Positions 9,352-18,626 of a DNA stretch of 38,870 nucleotides are shown piece by piece. The stretch's first letter is position 1. Each line of letters starts with the position of its first letter. The DNA is from Pasteurella testudinis DSM 23072. GTDB lineage: Bacteria; Pseudomonadota; Gammaproteobacteria; Enterobacterales; Pasteurellaceae. The position numbers and the translations under genes are program-made. The notes under the pieces were generated by a model that was not told the origin of the DNA, did not search any database, and was given only the letters and a program-made list of their open reading frames with translations. The stretch is from NCBI RefSeq assembly GCF_900176075.1, contig NZ_FWWV01000024.1, forward strand, positions 1-38,870. Direction: 5' to 3'.

Positions 9352-9564
9352 ATGCAAATCGGAACAGTCAAATGGTTTAACAACGCAAAAGGATTTGGGT
9401 TTATTGCTGAAGATGGTGGTGCAGAAGATATTTTTGTGCACTATTCAGTAATTGAAATGGATGGTTATCGCTCTTTGAAAGCCGGCCAGAAAGTTCAGTT
9501 TGAGGCTATTCATGGTGACAAGGGATCTCACGCCACCAAAATTATTCCGGTGCCACTAGAGTAA
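9352..9564 (+). CDS. cspD: Cold-shock-domain protein CspD
   Basis: A 70-aa single cold-shock domain with both nucleic-acid-binding motifs visible: RNP1 in KGFGFI and RNP2 in DIFVHY. The C-terminal half (MDGYRSLKAGQKVQFE, then KGSHATKI) resembles CspD rather than CspA. CspD in E. coli is a stationary-phase inhibitor of DNA replication rather than a cold-induced protein. GAGG lies upstream of the ATG. The 175 bp between the topA terminator and the gene probably include a leader with the promoter; I could not place it with confidence. It ends in a strong terminator shared with the convergent efflux operon. Confidence 0.88.
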   Translation: MQIGTVKWFNNAKGFGFIAEDGGAEDIFVHYSVIEMDGYRSLKAGQKVQFEAIHGDKGSHATKIIPVPLE

Positions 9565-9579
9565 AATCCAAGAGTAGTA

Positions 9580-9609
9580 AAAAAACGGACTGTCGAATGT
9601 CCGTTTTTT
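9580..9609. terminator. Bidirectional terminator between cspD and the efflux operon
   Basis: An 11-bp stem AAAAAACGGAC / GTCCGTTTTTT with an 8-nt loop, with A and T runs on the two sides, so it can terminate transcription in both directions. It sits between two convergent transcription units. Confidence 0.9.
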
Positions 9610-9657
9610 TATTATTGTATTAAACTGGTGTATTGAACTGTTGTATTGAAGCCCTGT

Positions 9658-11052
9658 CTAGCGCTGATATTTCCCTGCCATACTTTGATAAATCGCATTT
9701 TCATAACGTAGCAAATCGTATTTCGCCTGCAAGATACTCAATTCAGAGGTTTGCTCGGTTGCCAATGCCGCCAACCAATCTTTCATCGCGGTGACACCGG
9801 CATTGTATTGCAGACGATAAGTGTTGCTGATATTACGATCATACTGATATTTTTGGTTCAGGTTGGCATAGCTTTGTTGCGCCAATTGATACGCTTTATA
9901 ATTGTTATCGATTTCATTTAGGGCAGTGGTGATACCCTGTTGAAAATTCAGTTTGGCAGTTTCATAAGCCGCTTCCGACAGCTTCACATTCCATTTTACC
10001 CGATTCCAATCCAAAAACGGCAGATTGATCCCGATATTGCCGGCGGTCAGCGGCACATCAAACATATTGCTGGTACGATCGCCGCTGGTTTTTAGACTGG
10101 CACCCAAGGTAATGCTCGGATACCAGCTTTTTTCCATGGCATTCAAATCCTTAAATGCGGAGGTCAAGCGGAATTGATAGGCTTTCAAATCCGGACGATT
10201 GGCGATGGTGGATAAGGGGACGTTCAGATCGACTTTTTGTAATTTGAGGTTTTTTAGGTTAAGTGGCGCCAGCCCCAAATTTTGTTGCGGCTGTAGATTC
10301 AGCAGGTTGCGCAAGGTGGTTTCGGCAGTCTGCAATTGAGATTGATAGGTGATCAGTTGATTTTCAGCCGATAACACCGACTGTTTGGATTGATCGGCGT
10401 CCAGTTGCAGGGTTAAGCCTTGATTCACCTGATTTTGCGTAATGCGGCTAATTTGGTTATAGGTTTGGATATTGCGTTTAACAATGTCAATCGCTTGTTT
10501 TAAATAGGCGATTTGGTAGTAGCCGTCGACGACCTGATTGATCAAGGTTAATTTAACCGCTTCCAAATCGGCGGCGGTGGCTTGATGTTCCCATTCCGCC
10601 GCACTGGCGCTGTCAGCCAGTTTGCGCCACAGATCGAGGGTGTAAGTGACGCCAAGCGCAGAACCGTAAGTGCGGGTTGAAATACCGGTTTCGGTGTTTT
10701 TTTGCACGCCGCCGGATACGGAGCCGCTGAAGGTCGGTACTAGATCCGCGCCTAATAAGTTGGCATTATACAATGCGCGGTTTACGCTGATTGCGGCTTT
10801 GGCCAAGTTCAGATTATTGGCAAGTGCGGTATCAATCAAGCGGTTGAGCTGGGCATCGTTATACTGTGTCCACCAGCTTTGATTAATGCGGTATTGCTCA
10901 CTGAGCTGCTGATATTGCTCAAACTGCTGCATTTGCTGTTGGTAGTTTTGCTGCTGTCCGCTGACGCATGCGGTCAATAATCCGCTGCAAAACAGCGCCG
11001 CGGCAGTACGGCTGAAGCGCGGTGTTAAAATGAGTGTTTTTGAAACGATCAT
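9658..11052 (-). CDS. TolC/NodT-family outer-membrane efflux lipoprotein
   Basis: A 464-aa outer-membrane factor, the exit duct of the pump encoded with it. The N-terminus is a lipoprotein signal with lipobox L-T-A-C, so the mature protein would start at Cys29. This is the RND-type NodT/OprM pattern rather than the plain signal peptide of E. coli TolC. Two OEP repeats follow, rich in Gln/Asn and in long helices (for example the stretch around AISVNRALYNANLLGAD). The start at 11052 is just 5 nt after the macB stop. A longer in-frame reading that overlaps macB is rejected because it would destroy the signal peptide. It is the third gene of macA-macB-OMF and would pair with MacA in the periplasm. 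Confidence 0.9.
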   Translation of the reverse strand: MIVSKTLILTPRFSRTAAALFCSGLLTACVSGQQQNYQQQMQQFEQYQQLSEQYRINQSWWTQYNDAQLNRLIDTALANNLNLAKAAISVNRALYNANLLGADLVPTFSGSVSGGVQKNTETGISTRTYGSALGVTYTLDLWRKLADSASAAEWEHQATAADLEAVKLTLINQVVDGYYQIAYLKQAIDIVKRNIQTYNQISRITQNQVNQGLTLQLDADQSKQSVLSAENQLITYQSQLQTAETTLRNLLNLQPQQNLGLAPLNLKNLKLQKVDLNVPLSTIANRPDLKAYQFRLTSAFKDLNAMEKSWYPSITLGASLKTSGDRTSNMFDVPLTAGNIGINLPFLDWNRVKWNVKLSEAAYETAKLNFQQGITTALNEIDNNYKAYQLAQQSYANLNQKYQYDRNISNTYRLQYNAGVTAMKDWLAALATEQTSELSILQAKYDLLRYENAIYQSMAGKYQR

Positions 11053-11057
11053 ATCTT

Positions 11058-13022
11058 TTATTCCCTTGAAAGTGCGGTAATCGGATTCAATTGTGATGCA
11101 TTTTTTGCCGGTAAGAAACCAAAAATTAGCCCGATCAGCGTAGAGCAGATCACGGCGGCGACAATCGAGCCGATTGAGAATAGCATAGTAAAATCCGTCA
11201 TAAAATAGTTGAATAACAAGCCGATGAAATAGGACAGAATAATCCCCACCAAACCGCCGATAACGCAAATTAACGTGGCTTCGATTAAAAACTGCTGCAA
11301 AATATTCGACTGCCGTGCGCCCACCGCCATGCGCACGCCGATCTCTTTGGTGCGCTCCGTGACCGAAACCAGCATGATGTTCATTACGCCGATGCCGCCG
11401 ACAATTAATGAAATCAACGCAATCGAGGAGATCAACAACGTCATGGTGTTGGTAGTGCTTTCGATAGTCTGTTTAATGGTGTCGGTATTCAGCACGAAGA
11501 AATCTTTTTTGCCGTGTCGCATGGTCAGCAGCTGGGTCAGATTCTTCTCGGCAATTTGGGTATTGACATTGTTATTGACTTTCACCGTGATCGAATCGAT
11601 GGTTTTTTCACCGGAGATTTTGTTCATTGCGGTAGTGTAGGGCAGCCAAACGTTCAAATTGCTGCTCGCCATGCCCATATTGTTATTGGTTGCCGCCACG
11701 CCGATAATTTTTAACGGTTTTTTGTCAATCATGATGATCTGCCCCAACGGTGAACTGTCGGGGAACAATTCCTTTTGGGTATTTTCATCAATCACCGCCA
11801 CCTGACTGTTATTTTTCACATCATCAGCGGTGAAAACGTTGCCTTGTTTTAAACTCAGCCCCTTGACGTTAAAGAATTGATCGCCCACGCCGCGCGCCTG
11901 TGCCGTCACTGCACGGCTGCCGTAAGTCAACGTACCACTGACCGCACTATTGGGCGTGGCACTTTCAATATAATTTTGTCTGGCGAGCACTTCCGAATCT
12001 TGAATGGTCAGATTCTTGCTGCGGTTTGCCCGCCGATCGCCAAAGCCCGTACCGTTATAAATATCCATCGTATTGGTACCGAGTGAATTGATATTCGACA
12101 GGATTTTCTGTTGCGAGCCGTTGCCGATCGCCACCACGCACACGACGGACGTGATGCCGATAATAATCCCCAGCATGGTCAATAACGAGCGCATTTTGTG
12201 TGCCAAAATCGCATTGACCGACATTTTAAACGATTCCAGAAGCTGATCTTTCAACTGCGAAAAACGGTTTTTTTTCAGCGCGACACTGGCGGGTTTATCG
12301 ACGATATCATCGGCACGGCGCGTGTCTTGAATGATTTGTCCGTCTTTAATTTCGATAATGCGGTTGGCGTAGTTGGCGACATCTTTATCATGGGTGACCA
12401 AAATAATGGTGTGCCCTTCACGGTGCAGATCTTGCAAAATCTGCATCACCATCAAACCGCTCTTTGAATCCAACGCACCGGTCGGTTCATCGGCCAAAAT
12501 AATATCGCCGCCGTTCATCAACGCGCGGGCGATACTGACCCGCTGTTGTTGTCCGCCGGAAAGCTGATTCGGTTTGTTGTTGAGCTTGTCGCCCAGATTC
12601 AGTTTTTCCAATAAGGTTTTGGCTTTTTGCAGCCGTTGTTCGTGCGGCAGACCGGCATATACCGCCGGCAGCGCTACGTTTTCAACCGCACTTAAGGCGG
12701 AGAGCAGGTTATAACGTTGGAAAATAAAACCGAATTTTTTCTGACGTAAATCGGATAGTTGATCACGCGACAGCGGCGAGGTTTCGGTGCTGTCGATTTT
12801 ATAAGAGCCGTCGCTGGCGGTGTCGAGACAACCCAAAATATTCATCAAGGTCGATTTGCCGGAACCGGACGCGCCCATGATCGCGATAAAATCGCCTTTT
12901 TTGATTTGCAGATTGATCTCTTTAAGGATATGAACCCGATTCTCGCCTGCGCCGAAATATTTGTTTAACGCGTGGACTTCAATAATATTCATTGCACTAC
13001 TCATTTCTGTTAAGGCAGTCAT
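11058..13022 (-). CDS. macB: Macrolide-type ABC exporter MacB (ATPase-permease)
   Basis: A 654-aa inner-membrane half-transporter. The N-terminal ABC ATPase has the Walker A GASGSGKST (residues 50-58), the signature LSGGQQQRV and the Walker B IILADEPTGALD. A first membrane helix follows near residue 285 (LLTMLGIIIGITSVVCVVAIGNG), then a large periplasmic domain, then three C-terminal helices of the FtsX type. Family members work as mechanotransmitters that push substrates from the periplasm through a TolC-like duct. Known substrates include macrolides, enterotoxin, haem precursors and peptides; the substrate here is unknown. The ATG at 13022 is 3 nt after the macA stop. Internal in-frame ATGs at codons 7 and 11 are alternative starts, as no strong ribosome site marks any of them. 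Confidence 0.93.
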   Translation of the reverse strand: MTALTEMSSAMNIIEVHALNKYFGAGENRVHILKEINLQIKKGDFIAIMGASGSGKSTLMNILGCLDTASDGSYKIDSTETSPLSRDQLSDLRQKKFGFIFQRYNLLSALSAVENVALPAVYAGLPHEQRLQKAKTLLEKLNLGDKLNNKPNQLSGGQQQRVSIARALMNGGDIILADEPTGALDSKSGLMVMQILQDLHREGHTIILVTHDKDVANYANRIIEIKDGQIIQDTRRADDIVDKPASVALKKNRFSQLKDQLLESFKMSVNAILAHKMRSLLTMLGIIIGITSVVCVVAIGNGSQQKILSNINSLGTNTMDIYNGTGFGDRRANRSKNLTIQDSEVLARQNYIESATPNSAVSGTLTYGSRAVTAQARGVGDQFFNVKGLSLKQGNVFTADDVKNNSQVAVIDENTQKELFPDSSPLGQIIMIDKKPLKIIGVAATNNNMGMASSNLNVWLPYTTAMNKISGEKTIDSITVKVNNNVNTQIAEKNLTQLLTMRHGKKDFFVLNTDTIKQTIESTTNTMTLLISSIALISLIVGGIGVMNIMLVSVTERTKEIGVRMAVGARQSNILQQFLIEATLICVIGGLVGIILSYFIGLLFNYFMTDFTMLFSIGSIVAAVICSTLIGLIFGFLPAKNASQLNPITALSRE

Positions 13023-13025
13023 CTG

Positions 13026-14207
13026 TTAAAAACGAGGCCGGATTCTGCCGCTGTCGCCCACCGATTCGCCTTGCTGCATTTCGGCGGAAATCACTTTGTC
13101 GCCCTGTTGCAGACCGGACAGCACTTGGGTGTTGATATCGTCGCTGATACCGATTTCAATATCGCGGATTTCGGTTTTATTATCTGCCGTCAGCACCCGC
13201 ACTTGGTACTTGTCGCCGACCTTTTGAATCGTCATGGTCGGAACGGTCAGAGCATTTTCCACATCGGCAATGGTAATAGTGTTCTGGGTGGTCATGCCGA
13301 TACGCAATTTCTCCTGCGGATTATCAACCAAGATATTGGCGTAAAAATAGACGGCGCTACTGTCGCTGGAGGATTCGCTATATTCATTATCCGTCAAGGT
13401 GGTTAATGCCGGATCGATCGAGGAAATGGTGGCGTGATACACTTCGTCCGGTTCCGCCAGTGTGGTAAACCGCACTTTCATACCGGCTTTGACTTTGGTG
13501 ATGTCGCCTTCGGAAATTTCCGCTTTGATCAACATTTTGCTCAGATCGGCAATCTGCACAATGGTCGGCGTGGCTTGGTTGGAGTTGACGGTTTGCCCTT
13601 CGGACACCGGAATGGAGATAATCGTGCCGTCAATCGGCGCTAAAATTTGGGTATAGCCTAAATTGGTTTGCGCCGTTGCCACCGAGATTTCCGCCTGCTG
13701 AATGGATGATTCCAGTTGGCTGACGTTGGATTGTGCGTTGGCGAGGTTAACACGGGCGGATTCCAAGCTGTCTTGGGTCGCTGATTTCTGTTGATACAAG
13801 CGGTTAATCCGGTTATACGATGATTGCATTGCCGTTAAATTGGCTTGCGCCGCTTTCAATTGCGCCTGATAAGATGACAGTTGTGAAAGTGCGGTACTCA
13901 ACGCATTATCCTGATTTTTCGAATCAATTTCTGCGATCAAGTCGCCTTTTTTGACTTTTTGCCCCAAGCTGACGTGAATTTTGGTCAATTGCCCCGAAAC
14001 CTGTGCCCCCACTTGCACCCGATTATTGCTGCGCACCGTGCCGGTAGCGATCACGCTGTCGGAAAGGGAAGTGCGGTTGACGTTTTCGGTCATGTAGGTG
14101 GTTTGGCGGTTTTCGCCGTCGCTATTTTGCAGATAGTGATAGCCGCCGAACAGTGCTGCCAACACAACAACGGCGAGGGTAATAGTCTTGGTTTTGTTTA
14201 ATTTCAT
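13026..14207 (-). CDS. macA: Periplasmic adaptor subunit MacA
   Basis: A 393-aa membrane-fusion protein anchored by an N-terminal helix (about residues 8-26). The order of domains is typical: half of a lipoyl/barrel-sandwich domain, a long coiled-coil hairpin (about 95-180, rich in Q, S and A), the second lipoyl half (ILAPIDGTIISIPVSEGQ), a beta-barrel and a membrane-proximal domain. It links MacB to the outer-membrane duct encoded two genes downstream and stimulates the MacB ATPase. It is the first gene of the operon. A candidate promoter with an OmpR-type direct repeat lies about 55-70 bp upstream of its ATG. Confidence 0.93.
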   Translation of the reverse strand: MKLNKTKTITLAVVVLAALFGGYHYLQNSDGENRQTTYMTENVNRTSLSDSVIATGTVRSNNRVQVGAQVSGQLTKIHVSLGQKVKKGDLIAEIDSKNQDNALSTALSQLSSYQAQLKAAQANLTAMQSSYNRINRLYQQKSATQDSLESARVNLANAQSNVSQLESSIQQAEISVATAQTNLGYTQILAPIDGTIISIPVSEGQTVNSNQATPTIVQIADLSKMLIKAEISEGDITKVKAGMKVRFTTLAEPDEVYHATISSIDPALTTLTDNEYSESSSDSSAVYFYANILVDNPQEKLRIGMTTQNTITIADVENALTVPTMTIQKVGDKYQVRVLTADNKTEIRDIEIGISDDINTQVLSGLQQGDKVISAEMQQGESVGDSGRIRPRF

Positions 14208-14245
14208 AACGTTTGATCAAATTATGCTATTTTTCGAGTGTGCAC

Positions 14246-14278
14246 AATATAGCATTAAATTCTTAAGAATTACTTAAT
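14246..14278 (-). promoter_or_regulatory. macA promoter with a QseB/PmrA-type box
   Basis: The plus strand reads CTTAAG-AATTA-CTTAAT at 14262-14278, that is CTTAA-N6-CTTAA, two direct repeats 11 bp apart. This is the form described for PmrA/BasR and QseB response regulators. For macA (minus strand) a -10-like TATATT occupies 14251-14246. The repeats cover the place where a -35 would be, and no good -35 exists, which suggests activator dependence. The predicted start point is about 30 nt before the macA ATG. The identity of the regulator is inference. Confidence 0.55.
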
Positions 14279-14403
14279 CTTTGTTGCGTTCGCGCCGAAT
14301 TCGCGCCGCTAGGTTTTGTTCTGCCGACAAACCGTGTAGAATAGACCAATTATCTATAACAAATGACCTATAACAAAATAGAATTTATTATTTGAGGAGT
14401 GCT

Positions 14404-16092
14404 ATGAGCGAGCATGAAGTATCTGCGGTCATGGAAACCGAAGCAGAGCATCGTCCAACCAATTTTATCCGCCATATTATTGATGAAGATTTGGCAAGCG
14501 GCAAGGTGAAAAATGTTTACACCCGCTTCCCGCCGGAGCCGAACGGCTATCTGCATATCGGACATGCCAAATCCATCTGTCTGAATTTCGGGATTGCCAG
14601 AGATTATCAGGGGTTGTGTAATTTACGCTTTGACGACACCAATCCGGTGAAGGAAGACGTGGAATATGTCGATTCGATCAAACAGGACGTGGAGTGGCTC
14701 GGCTTCAAATGGCAGGGCGAAGTGCGCTATGCATCGGACTATTTTGATCAACTGTACGGCTATGCGATCGAGCTGATTAACAAAGGTTTGGCGTATGTGG
14801 ACGAATTGTCGCCGGAACAAATCCGCGAATACCGCGGCACGCTGACCGAAGCCGGCAAAAACAGCCCGTATCGTGATCGTTCGGTTGAAGAAAATTTGGC
14901 GCTGTTTGAAAAAATGCGCAACGGCGAATTTGCCGAAGGCACCGCTTGTCTGCGTGCCAAAATCGATATGGCGTCGCCGTTTATGGTGATGCGCGATCCG
15001 GTGTTATATCGGATTAAATTTGCCCACCATCATCAAACCGCCGATAAATGGTGTATCTATCCGATGTACGATTTCACCCACTGCATTTCCGATGCGATTG
15101 AGCGGATTACCCATTCGCTGTGTACGTTGGAGTTCCAAGACAACCGTCGTTTATACGATTGGGTGCTGGAAAACATTTCGATTGAGCGGCCGTTACCGCA
15201 CCAATACGAATTTTCCCGCTTGAATCTGGAAAGCACCTTAACCTCCAAGCGCAAACTGTTGCAATTGGTCAACAATAATATTGTTGACGGTTGGAACGAT
15301 CCGCGTATGCCGACAGTATCCGGTTTGCGCCGTCGCGGTTATACACCGGCGGCGTTGCGTGAGTTTTGTGACCGTATCGGCGTGACAAAACAGGACAATA
15401 TGGTCGAATTCAGTGCGCTGGAAGCCTGTATCCGTGACGATTTGAACATTAATGCGCCGCGTGCGATGGCAGTGTTGAATCCGTTAAAAGTGGTGATCGA
15501 AAATTATGACGGCGATGACGAATGGGTTAATGCGCCGAACCACCCGAACCGCCCTGAATTAGGCGAGCGTCAATTGCCGTTCGGGCGTGAGATTTATATC
15601 GATCAGGCGGATTTCCGTGAAGAAGCCAACAAAAAGTACAAACGTTTGGTGCTGGGTAAAGAAGTACGCTTGCGCAATGCCTATGTGATCAAAGCCGAAC
15701 GGGTGGAAAAAGATGCGGACGGCAACATCACCACTTTATATTGCAGTTATGATCCGCAAACGTTGGGTAAAAATCCGGCGGACGGACGCAAAGTGAAAGG
15801 CGTGATTCACTGGGTTTCCGCCACTCACAATCAAGCGGCGGAATTCCGTTTATACGATCGTCTGTTCACTGTTGCCAACCCGGGCGCAGAAGACGACATT
15901 TTAGCGGTGCTGAATCCGAATTCATTGCGTGTGGTGCATGGTTTTGCCGAGGTCAATCTGGCAACTGCCGTTGCCGAACAGGCTTACCAGTTTGAACGCG
16001 AAGGCTATTTCTGTGCCGACAGCAAAGATTCTCACCCTGAGCACTTGATTTTTAATCTGACGGTGAGTTTGAAAGAGAGTTCGGACTTTTAA
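14404..16092 (+). CDS. glnS: Glutaminyl-tRNA synthetase
   Basis: A class I aminoacyl-tRNA synthetase of 562 aa that charges tRNA-Gln with glutamine. The HIGH motif is at residues 51-54 within [15 protein letters not shown], and the KMSKS-type loop is LTSKR at 279-283. The [12 protein letters not shown] context, and the C-terminal anticodon-binding beta-barrels starting near residue 340, distinguish it from GltX. GAGGAG lies upstream of the ATG at 14404; an in-frame ATG at 14392 is less likely. A -10-like TAGAAT at 14337-14342 may belong to its promoter. It is followed by its own terminator. Confidence 0.97.
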   Translation: MSEHEVSAVMETEAEHRPTNFIRHIIDEDLASGKVKNVYTRFPPEPNGYLHIGHAKSICLNFGIARDYQGLCNLRFDDTNPVKEDVEYVDSIKQDVEWLGFKWQGEVRYASDYFDQLYGYAIELINKGLAYVDELSPEQIREYRGTLTEAGKNSPYRDRSVEENLALFEKMRNGEFAEGTACLRAKIDMASPFMVMRDPVLYRIKFAHHHQTADKWCIYPMYDFTHCISDAIERITHSLCTLEFQDNRRLYDWVLENISIERPLPHQYEFSRLNLESTLTSKRKLLQLVNNNIVDGWNDPRMPTVSGLRRRGYTPAALREFCDRIGVTKQDNMVEFSALEACIRDDLNINAPRAMAVLNPLKVVIENYDGDDEWVNAPNHPNRPELGERQLPFGREIYIDQADFREEANKKYKRLVLGKEVRLRNAYVIKAERVEKDADGNITTLYCSYDPQTLGKNPADGRKVKGVIHWVSATHNQAAEFRLYDRLFTVANPGAEDDILAVLNPNSLRVVHGFAEVNLATAVAEQAYQFEREGYFCADSKDSHPEHLIFNLTVSLKESSDF

Positions 16093-16152
16093 ACCGCTAG
16101 CCAAATATATAGTGACAACGTCACAGTTGTGGTAAAAACACGATAAAAAGAA

Positions 16153-16180
16153 GCAGGTATATTTCGATATGCCTGTTTTT
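16153..16180 (+). terminator. Terminator after glnS
   Basis: A stem CAGGTATAT / ATATGCCTG (one G-U pair) around a TTCG tetraloop, followed by a T run. It lies about 60 nt after the glnS stop and directly ahead of the ycgN start. Confidence 0.8.
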
Positions 16181-16210
16181 TATTGATTGAGCTTAGTTAA
16201 GGACAAAAAA

Positions 16211-16657
16211 TTGCAAAGTGCGGTAGAAGAGCGGTTTTGGCAAAGCAAATCGCTGCTGGAAATGAACGATCAAGAGTGGGAGGCGCTGTGTGACGGCTGC
16301 GGCCTGTGCTGTTACCGCAAGATTCTTGACGGGTACGGCAAACACGAGCGTATCTATTTCACCCGCATTGCCTGCAACCAGTTGAATCTTGCTACGGGAA
16401 AATGCCAAAATTACCCGAAACGTTTTCAGTTGGAAGAGGACTGCACCAAACTCACCAAACAGAACCTGCCCGATTTCGGCTGGTTGCCGAAAACCTGCGC
16501 TTACCGTTTATTATACGAGGGCAAACCGCTCTTTGATTGGCACCCGCTGATTTCCGGCAACCCCGATTCAGTTAAACTCGCCCGAATTCCAATCGAAAAC
16601 GGCATTCATGAAAAAGATGTGATTGAATGGTTTGATTATGTGATTGAAGAGGTTTAG
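16211..16657 (+). CDS. ycgN: YcgN-family CxxCxxCC cluster protein (UPF0260)
   Basis: A 148-aa protein with the conserved cysteine cluster CDGCGLCC near the N-terminus and further cysteines in IACNQL, GKCQNYP and CAYRLL. The family pattern suggests a bound zinc or Fe-S centre, but its biochemical role is not established. The start is a TTG at 16211: TAAGGA lies 7 nt upstream, and the N-terminus then aligns with the family (FWQSK about 10 residues in). A TTG at 16187 inside the terminator tail is less likely. A USS (16215-16223) covers codons 2-5, an unusual position. It converges on the cystine symporter gene. Confidence 0.85.
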   Translation: MQSAVEERFWQSKSLLEMNDQEWEALCDGCGLCCYRKILDGYGKHERIYFTRIACNQLNLATGKCQNYPKRFQLEEDCTKLTKQNLPDFGWLPKTCAYRLLYEGKPLFDWHPLISGNPDSVKLARIPIENGIHEKDVIEWFDYVIEEV

Positions 16658-16676
16658 CGGTTTTCAGCTATAAATA

Positions 16677-16706
16677 AAGCCCGATTATGCAATATTAATC
16701 GGGCTT
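16677..16706. terminator. Terminator between ycgN and the cystine symporter gene
   Basis: A perfect 11-bp stem AAGCCCGATTA / TAATCGGGCTT with an 8-nt loop lies in the convergent gap. On the minus strand it is followed by TATTTATAG; T-richness is modest on both sides. Confidence 0.7.
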
Positions 16707-16723
16707 CAGTTATAAAGTGCGGT

Positions 16724-18097
16724 TTATTCCGCTTTAGGATTTGCCAACACCTGCAAATCGGTCTGTTTTAACCATTTGCTACTTAATGTTCCGGCGGTCA
16801 TTGCGCCGTTCACGTTAAGTGCGGTGCGTCCCATATCAATTAACGGTTCGATTGAAATCAGCAAACCGACCAATGTCAGCGGCAAACCCATTGTCGATAA
16901 CACCACAATTGCAGCGAACGTTGCGCCGCCGCCGACACCGGCAATCCCGAACGAGGAGATGGTGACGATCGCCACTAACGACAGAATAAATTGCGGTGCA
17001 AGCGGATCAATGCCGACCGACGGTGCGACCATAAAGGCAAGCATTGCCGGATAAATTCCGGCACAGCCGTTTTGTCCGATGGTTGCGCCGAACGTGGCGG
17101 AAAAATTGGCGATCGTACCGGAATTACCCAATTTATTGGTTTGGGTTTCGATGTTGAGCGGAATAGTCGCCGCGCTGGAGCGGGAGGTGAAGGCAAACAG
17201 CAGGGTAGGCAGCACTTTTTTGTAGTAGGTCAACGGATTGATACCGCTTAAACCCAACAGCAGTGCGTGTACTGCAAACATCACAGCCATTGCCAGATAA
17301 GAAGCGATGATAAAGTTAAGCAGGTTCAGAATATCGCTCAGGCTTGAGGTCGCCGCCATGCGGGTCATCAGTGCCAAAATCCCGTAAGGGGTCAGGCTGA
17401 TAATAATGCGGACCAAACTCATCACCAACTTATTCAGGCTGTCGATGCCCTGCGAAATACGCTCAGCAATATCGCCGTTATCTTTGCGCAAACGCAAGGT
17501 GGCGATACCTAAAAACGCCGCAAAAATCACCGTGCTGATAATCGAGGTCGGATTGGCACCGGTCAATTCGGCAAACGGATTGCGCGGAATAAAGGAGAGC
17601 AGCATACTTGGAATAGTCAGATTGGCGACCTGATCGACTCGACCTAAAACCCGTTCTTGTGCCGCCACTTCACGAGCACCGGCGATTAAGCCTTCCGCAT
17701 TCAGATCGAATAAAATACTAAAGCCGATACCGACCAGCGCTGCAATGGCGGTGGTAAACAGCAACACGCCTAAAATACTGAAACTGATTTTACCTAGCGA
17801 TCCAGCGTCGTGTAAGCGGGTGATCGCCGATAAAATCGAGACAAATACCAGCGGCATCACGATCATTTGTAACAAGCGCACATAGCCGTTGCCGACCAAA
17901 TTAATCCAATCGATACTTTGGCTGACCGCACTTGGATTGCCGCTGTACAGATTTTGCAGCGCCACTCCGAATACCAGCCCCAATACCAAGGCAAGCAATA
18001 CCGTTACGGACAATGAGTTTCCGTGTTTTTTAAAGCGATAGAGCACTGCCAACAACACAATAAATACTGCTAAATTCAGCAGCAGGGAAAAAGTCAT
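16724..18097 (-). CDS. tcyP: L-cystine/cation symporter, TcyP (YdjN) family
   Basis: A 457-aa inner-membrane transporter of the dicarboxylate/amino acid:cation symporter family with about eight to nine membrane segments. The re-entrant serine-rich hairpin ([14 protein letters not shown]), and the later [10 protein letters not shown] and [10 protein letters not shown] regions, match the YdjN/TcyP branch. That branch imports cystine and related sulfur compounds in E. coli. The start is taken at 18097, which has AAGGAG 6 nt upstream; the ATG at 18112 lacks one. It is monocistronic, with a USS next to the stop and others inside. Specificity is inferred from the subfamily. Confidence 0.88.
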   Translation of the reverse strand: MTFSLLLNLAVFIVLLAVLYRFKKHGNSLSVTVLLALVLGLVFGVALQNLYSGNPSAVSQSIDWINLVGNGYVRLLQMIVMPLVFVSILSAITRLHDAGSLGKISFSILGVLLFTTAIAALVGIGFSILFDLNAEGLIAGAREVAAQERVLGRVDQVANLTIPSMLLSFIPRNPFAELTGANPTSIISTVIFAAFLGIATLRLRKDNGDIAERISQGIDSLNKLVMSLVRIIISLTPYGILALMTRMAATSSLSDILNLLNFIIASYLAMAVMFAVHALLLGLSGINPLTYYKKVLPTLLFAFTSRSSAATIPLNIETQTNKLGNSGTIANFSATFGATIGQNGCAGIYPAMLAFMVAPSVGIDPLAPQFILSLVAIVTISSFGIAGVGGGATFAAIVVLSTMGLPLTLVGLLISIEPLIDMGRTALNVNGAMTAGTLSSKWLKQTDLQVLANPKAE

Positions 18098-18282
18098 AAT
18101 GAACTCCTTCATTCAGATAATTAAGGCGGTTAGCATAACCGTTTGTGCTAAAAAGACAAATTAAAATAGCTGATAAATTATTCCAATCAGCTATAACAGC
18201 CGCAACGTTCAGGTTAAAGCGCTGGCTTTTACAGCACATTGTTTAAAAAATTAACAAACGGTCTTTTATTCTGAAAAAATGC

Positions 18283-18311
18283 TTGTTCCCGAATACGAAA
18301 ATCGCTATTAT
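18283..18311 (+). promoter_or_regulatory. tRNA-Val promoter
   Basis: A -35 TTGTTC (18283-18288), a 17-bp spacer and a -10 TATTAT (18306-18311), followed by a GC-containing discriminator, 16 bp before the tRNA. This is the arrangement expected for a stable-RNA promoter. Confidence 0.75.
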
Positions 18312-18327
18312 AGCGCCACTTCAAAAT

Positions 18328-18404
18328 GCGACCGTAGCTCAGTTGGTTAGAGCACCACCTTGACATGGTGGGGGTCAGTGGTTCGAGTCCACCCGGTCGC
18401 ACCA
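18328..18404 (+). tRNA. tRNA-Val (GAC)
   Basis: A 77-nt cloverleaf with encoded CCA. The acceptor stem is GCGACCG / CGGTCGC; the D-arm contains AGCTCAGTTGGTTAGAGC; the anticodon stem CCACC/GGTGG encloses TTGACAT with anticodon GAC; the T-arm has GGTTCGAGTCC. It reads valine GUC/GUU codons. The gene is single, with no neighbouring tRNA. AT-rich DNA without USS begins directly after it, but I found no repeat of its 3' end that would mark an integration site. Confidence 0.97.
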
Positions 18405-18592
18405 TCATCTAAATCACAGCTTTTCAGAATACATTACTCTCAGTCACTACAGCTTACAACCATTCCAAATCAATGTTAAAAGCGTGATTAGTTACGCTGA
18501 TCTTGGCTTTCGGACTCTACCTGTTCATCGAGTATTCCTAATTGCTGAATAACTATCCATTAATAGAAGATGTTCATTCTGATTAGATTCGC

Positions 18593-18598
18593 TATAAT
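18593..18598 (+). promoter_or_regulatory. Likely -10 element of the 18627 gene
   Basis: A perfect TATAAT with a weak ATGTTC at -35 spacing (18570-18575, 17-bp spacer). Transcription would begin near 18605, giving a leader of about 20 nt that includes the AAGGA ribosome site. Confidence 0.5.
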
Positions 18599-18626
18599 CT
18601 GAACTTAATTGCAGAAGGAAAATGCG

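Noticed and set aside
11053..11268. Longer start for the outer-membrane lipoprotein gene
   Set aside because: It would overlap macB by about 200 bp and place about 70 residues before a clear lipoprotein signal.
18328..18404. tRNA-Val as an integration site with flanking att repeats
   Set aside because: No second copy of the tRNA 3' end and no integrase gene are visible within the window.
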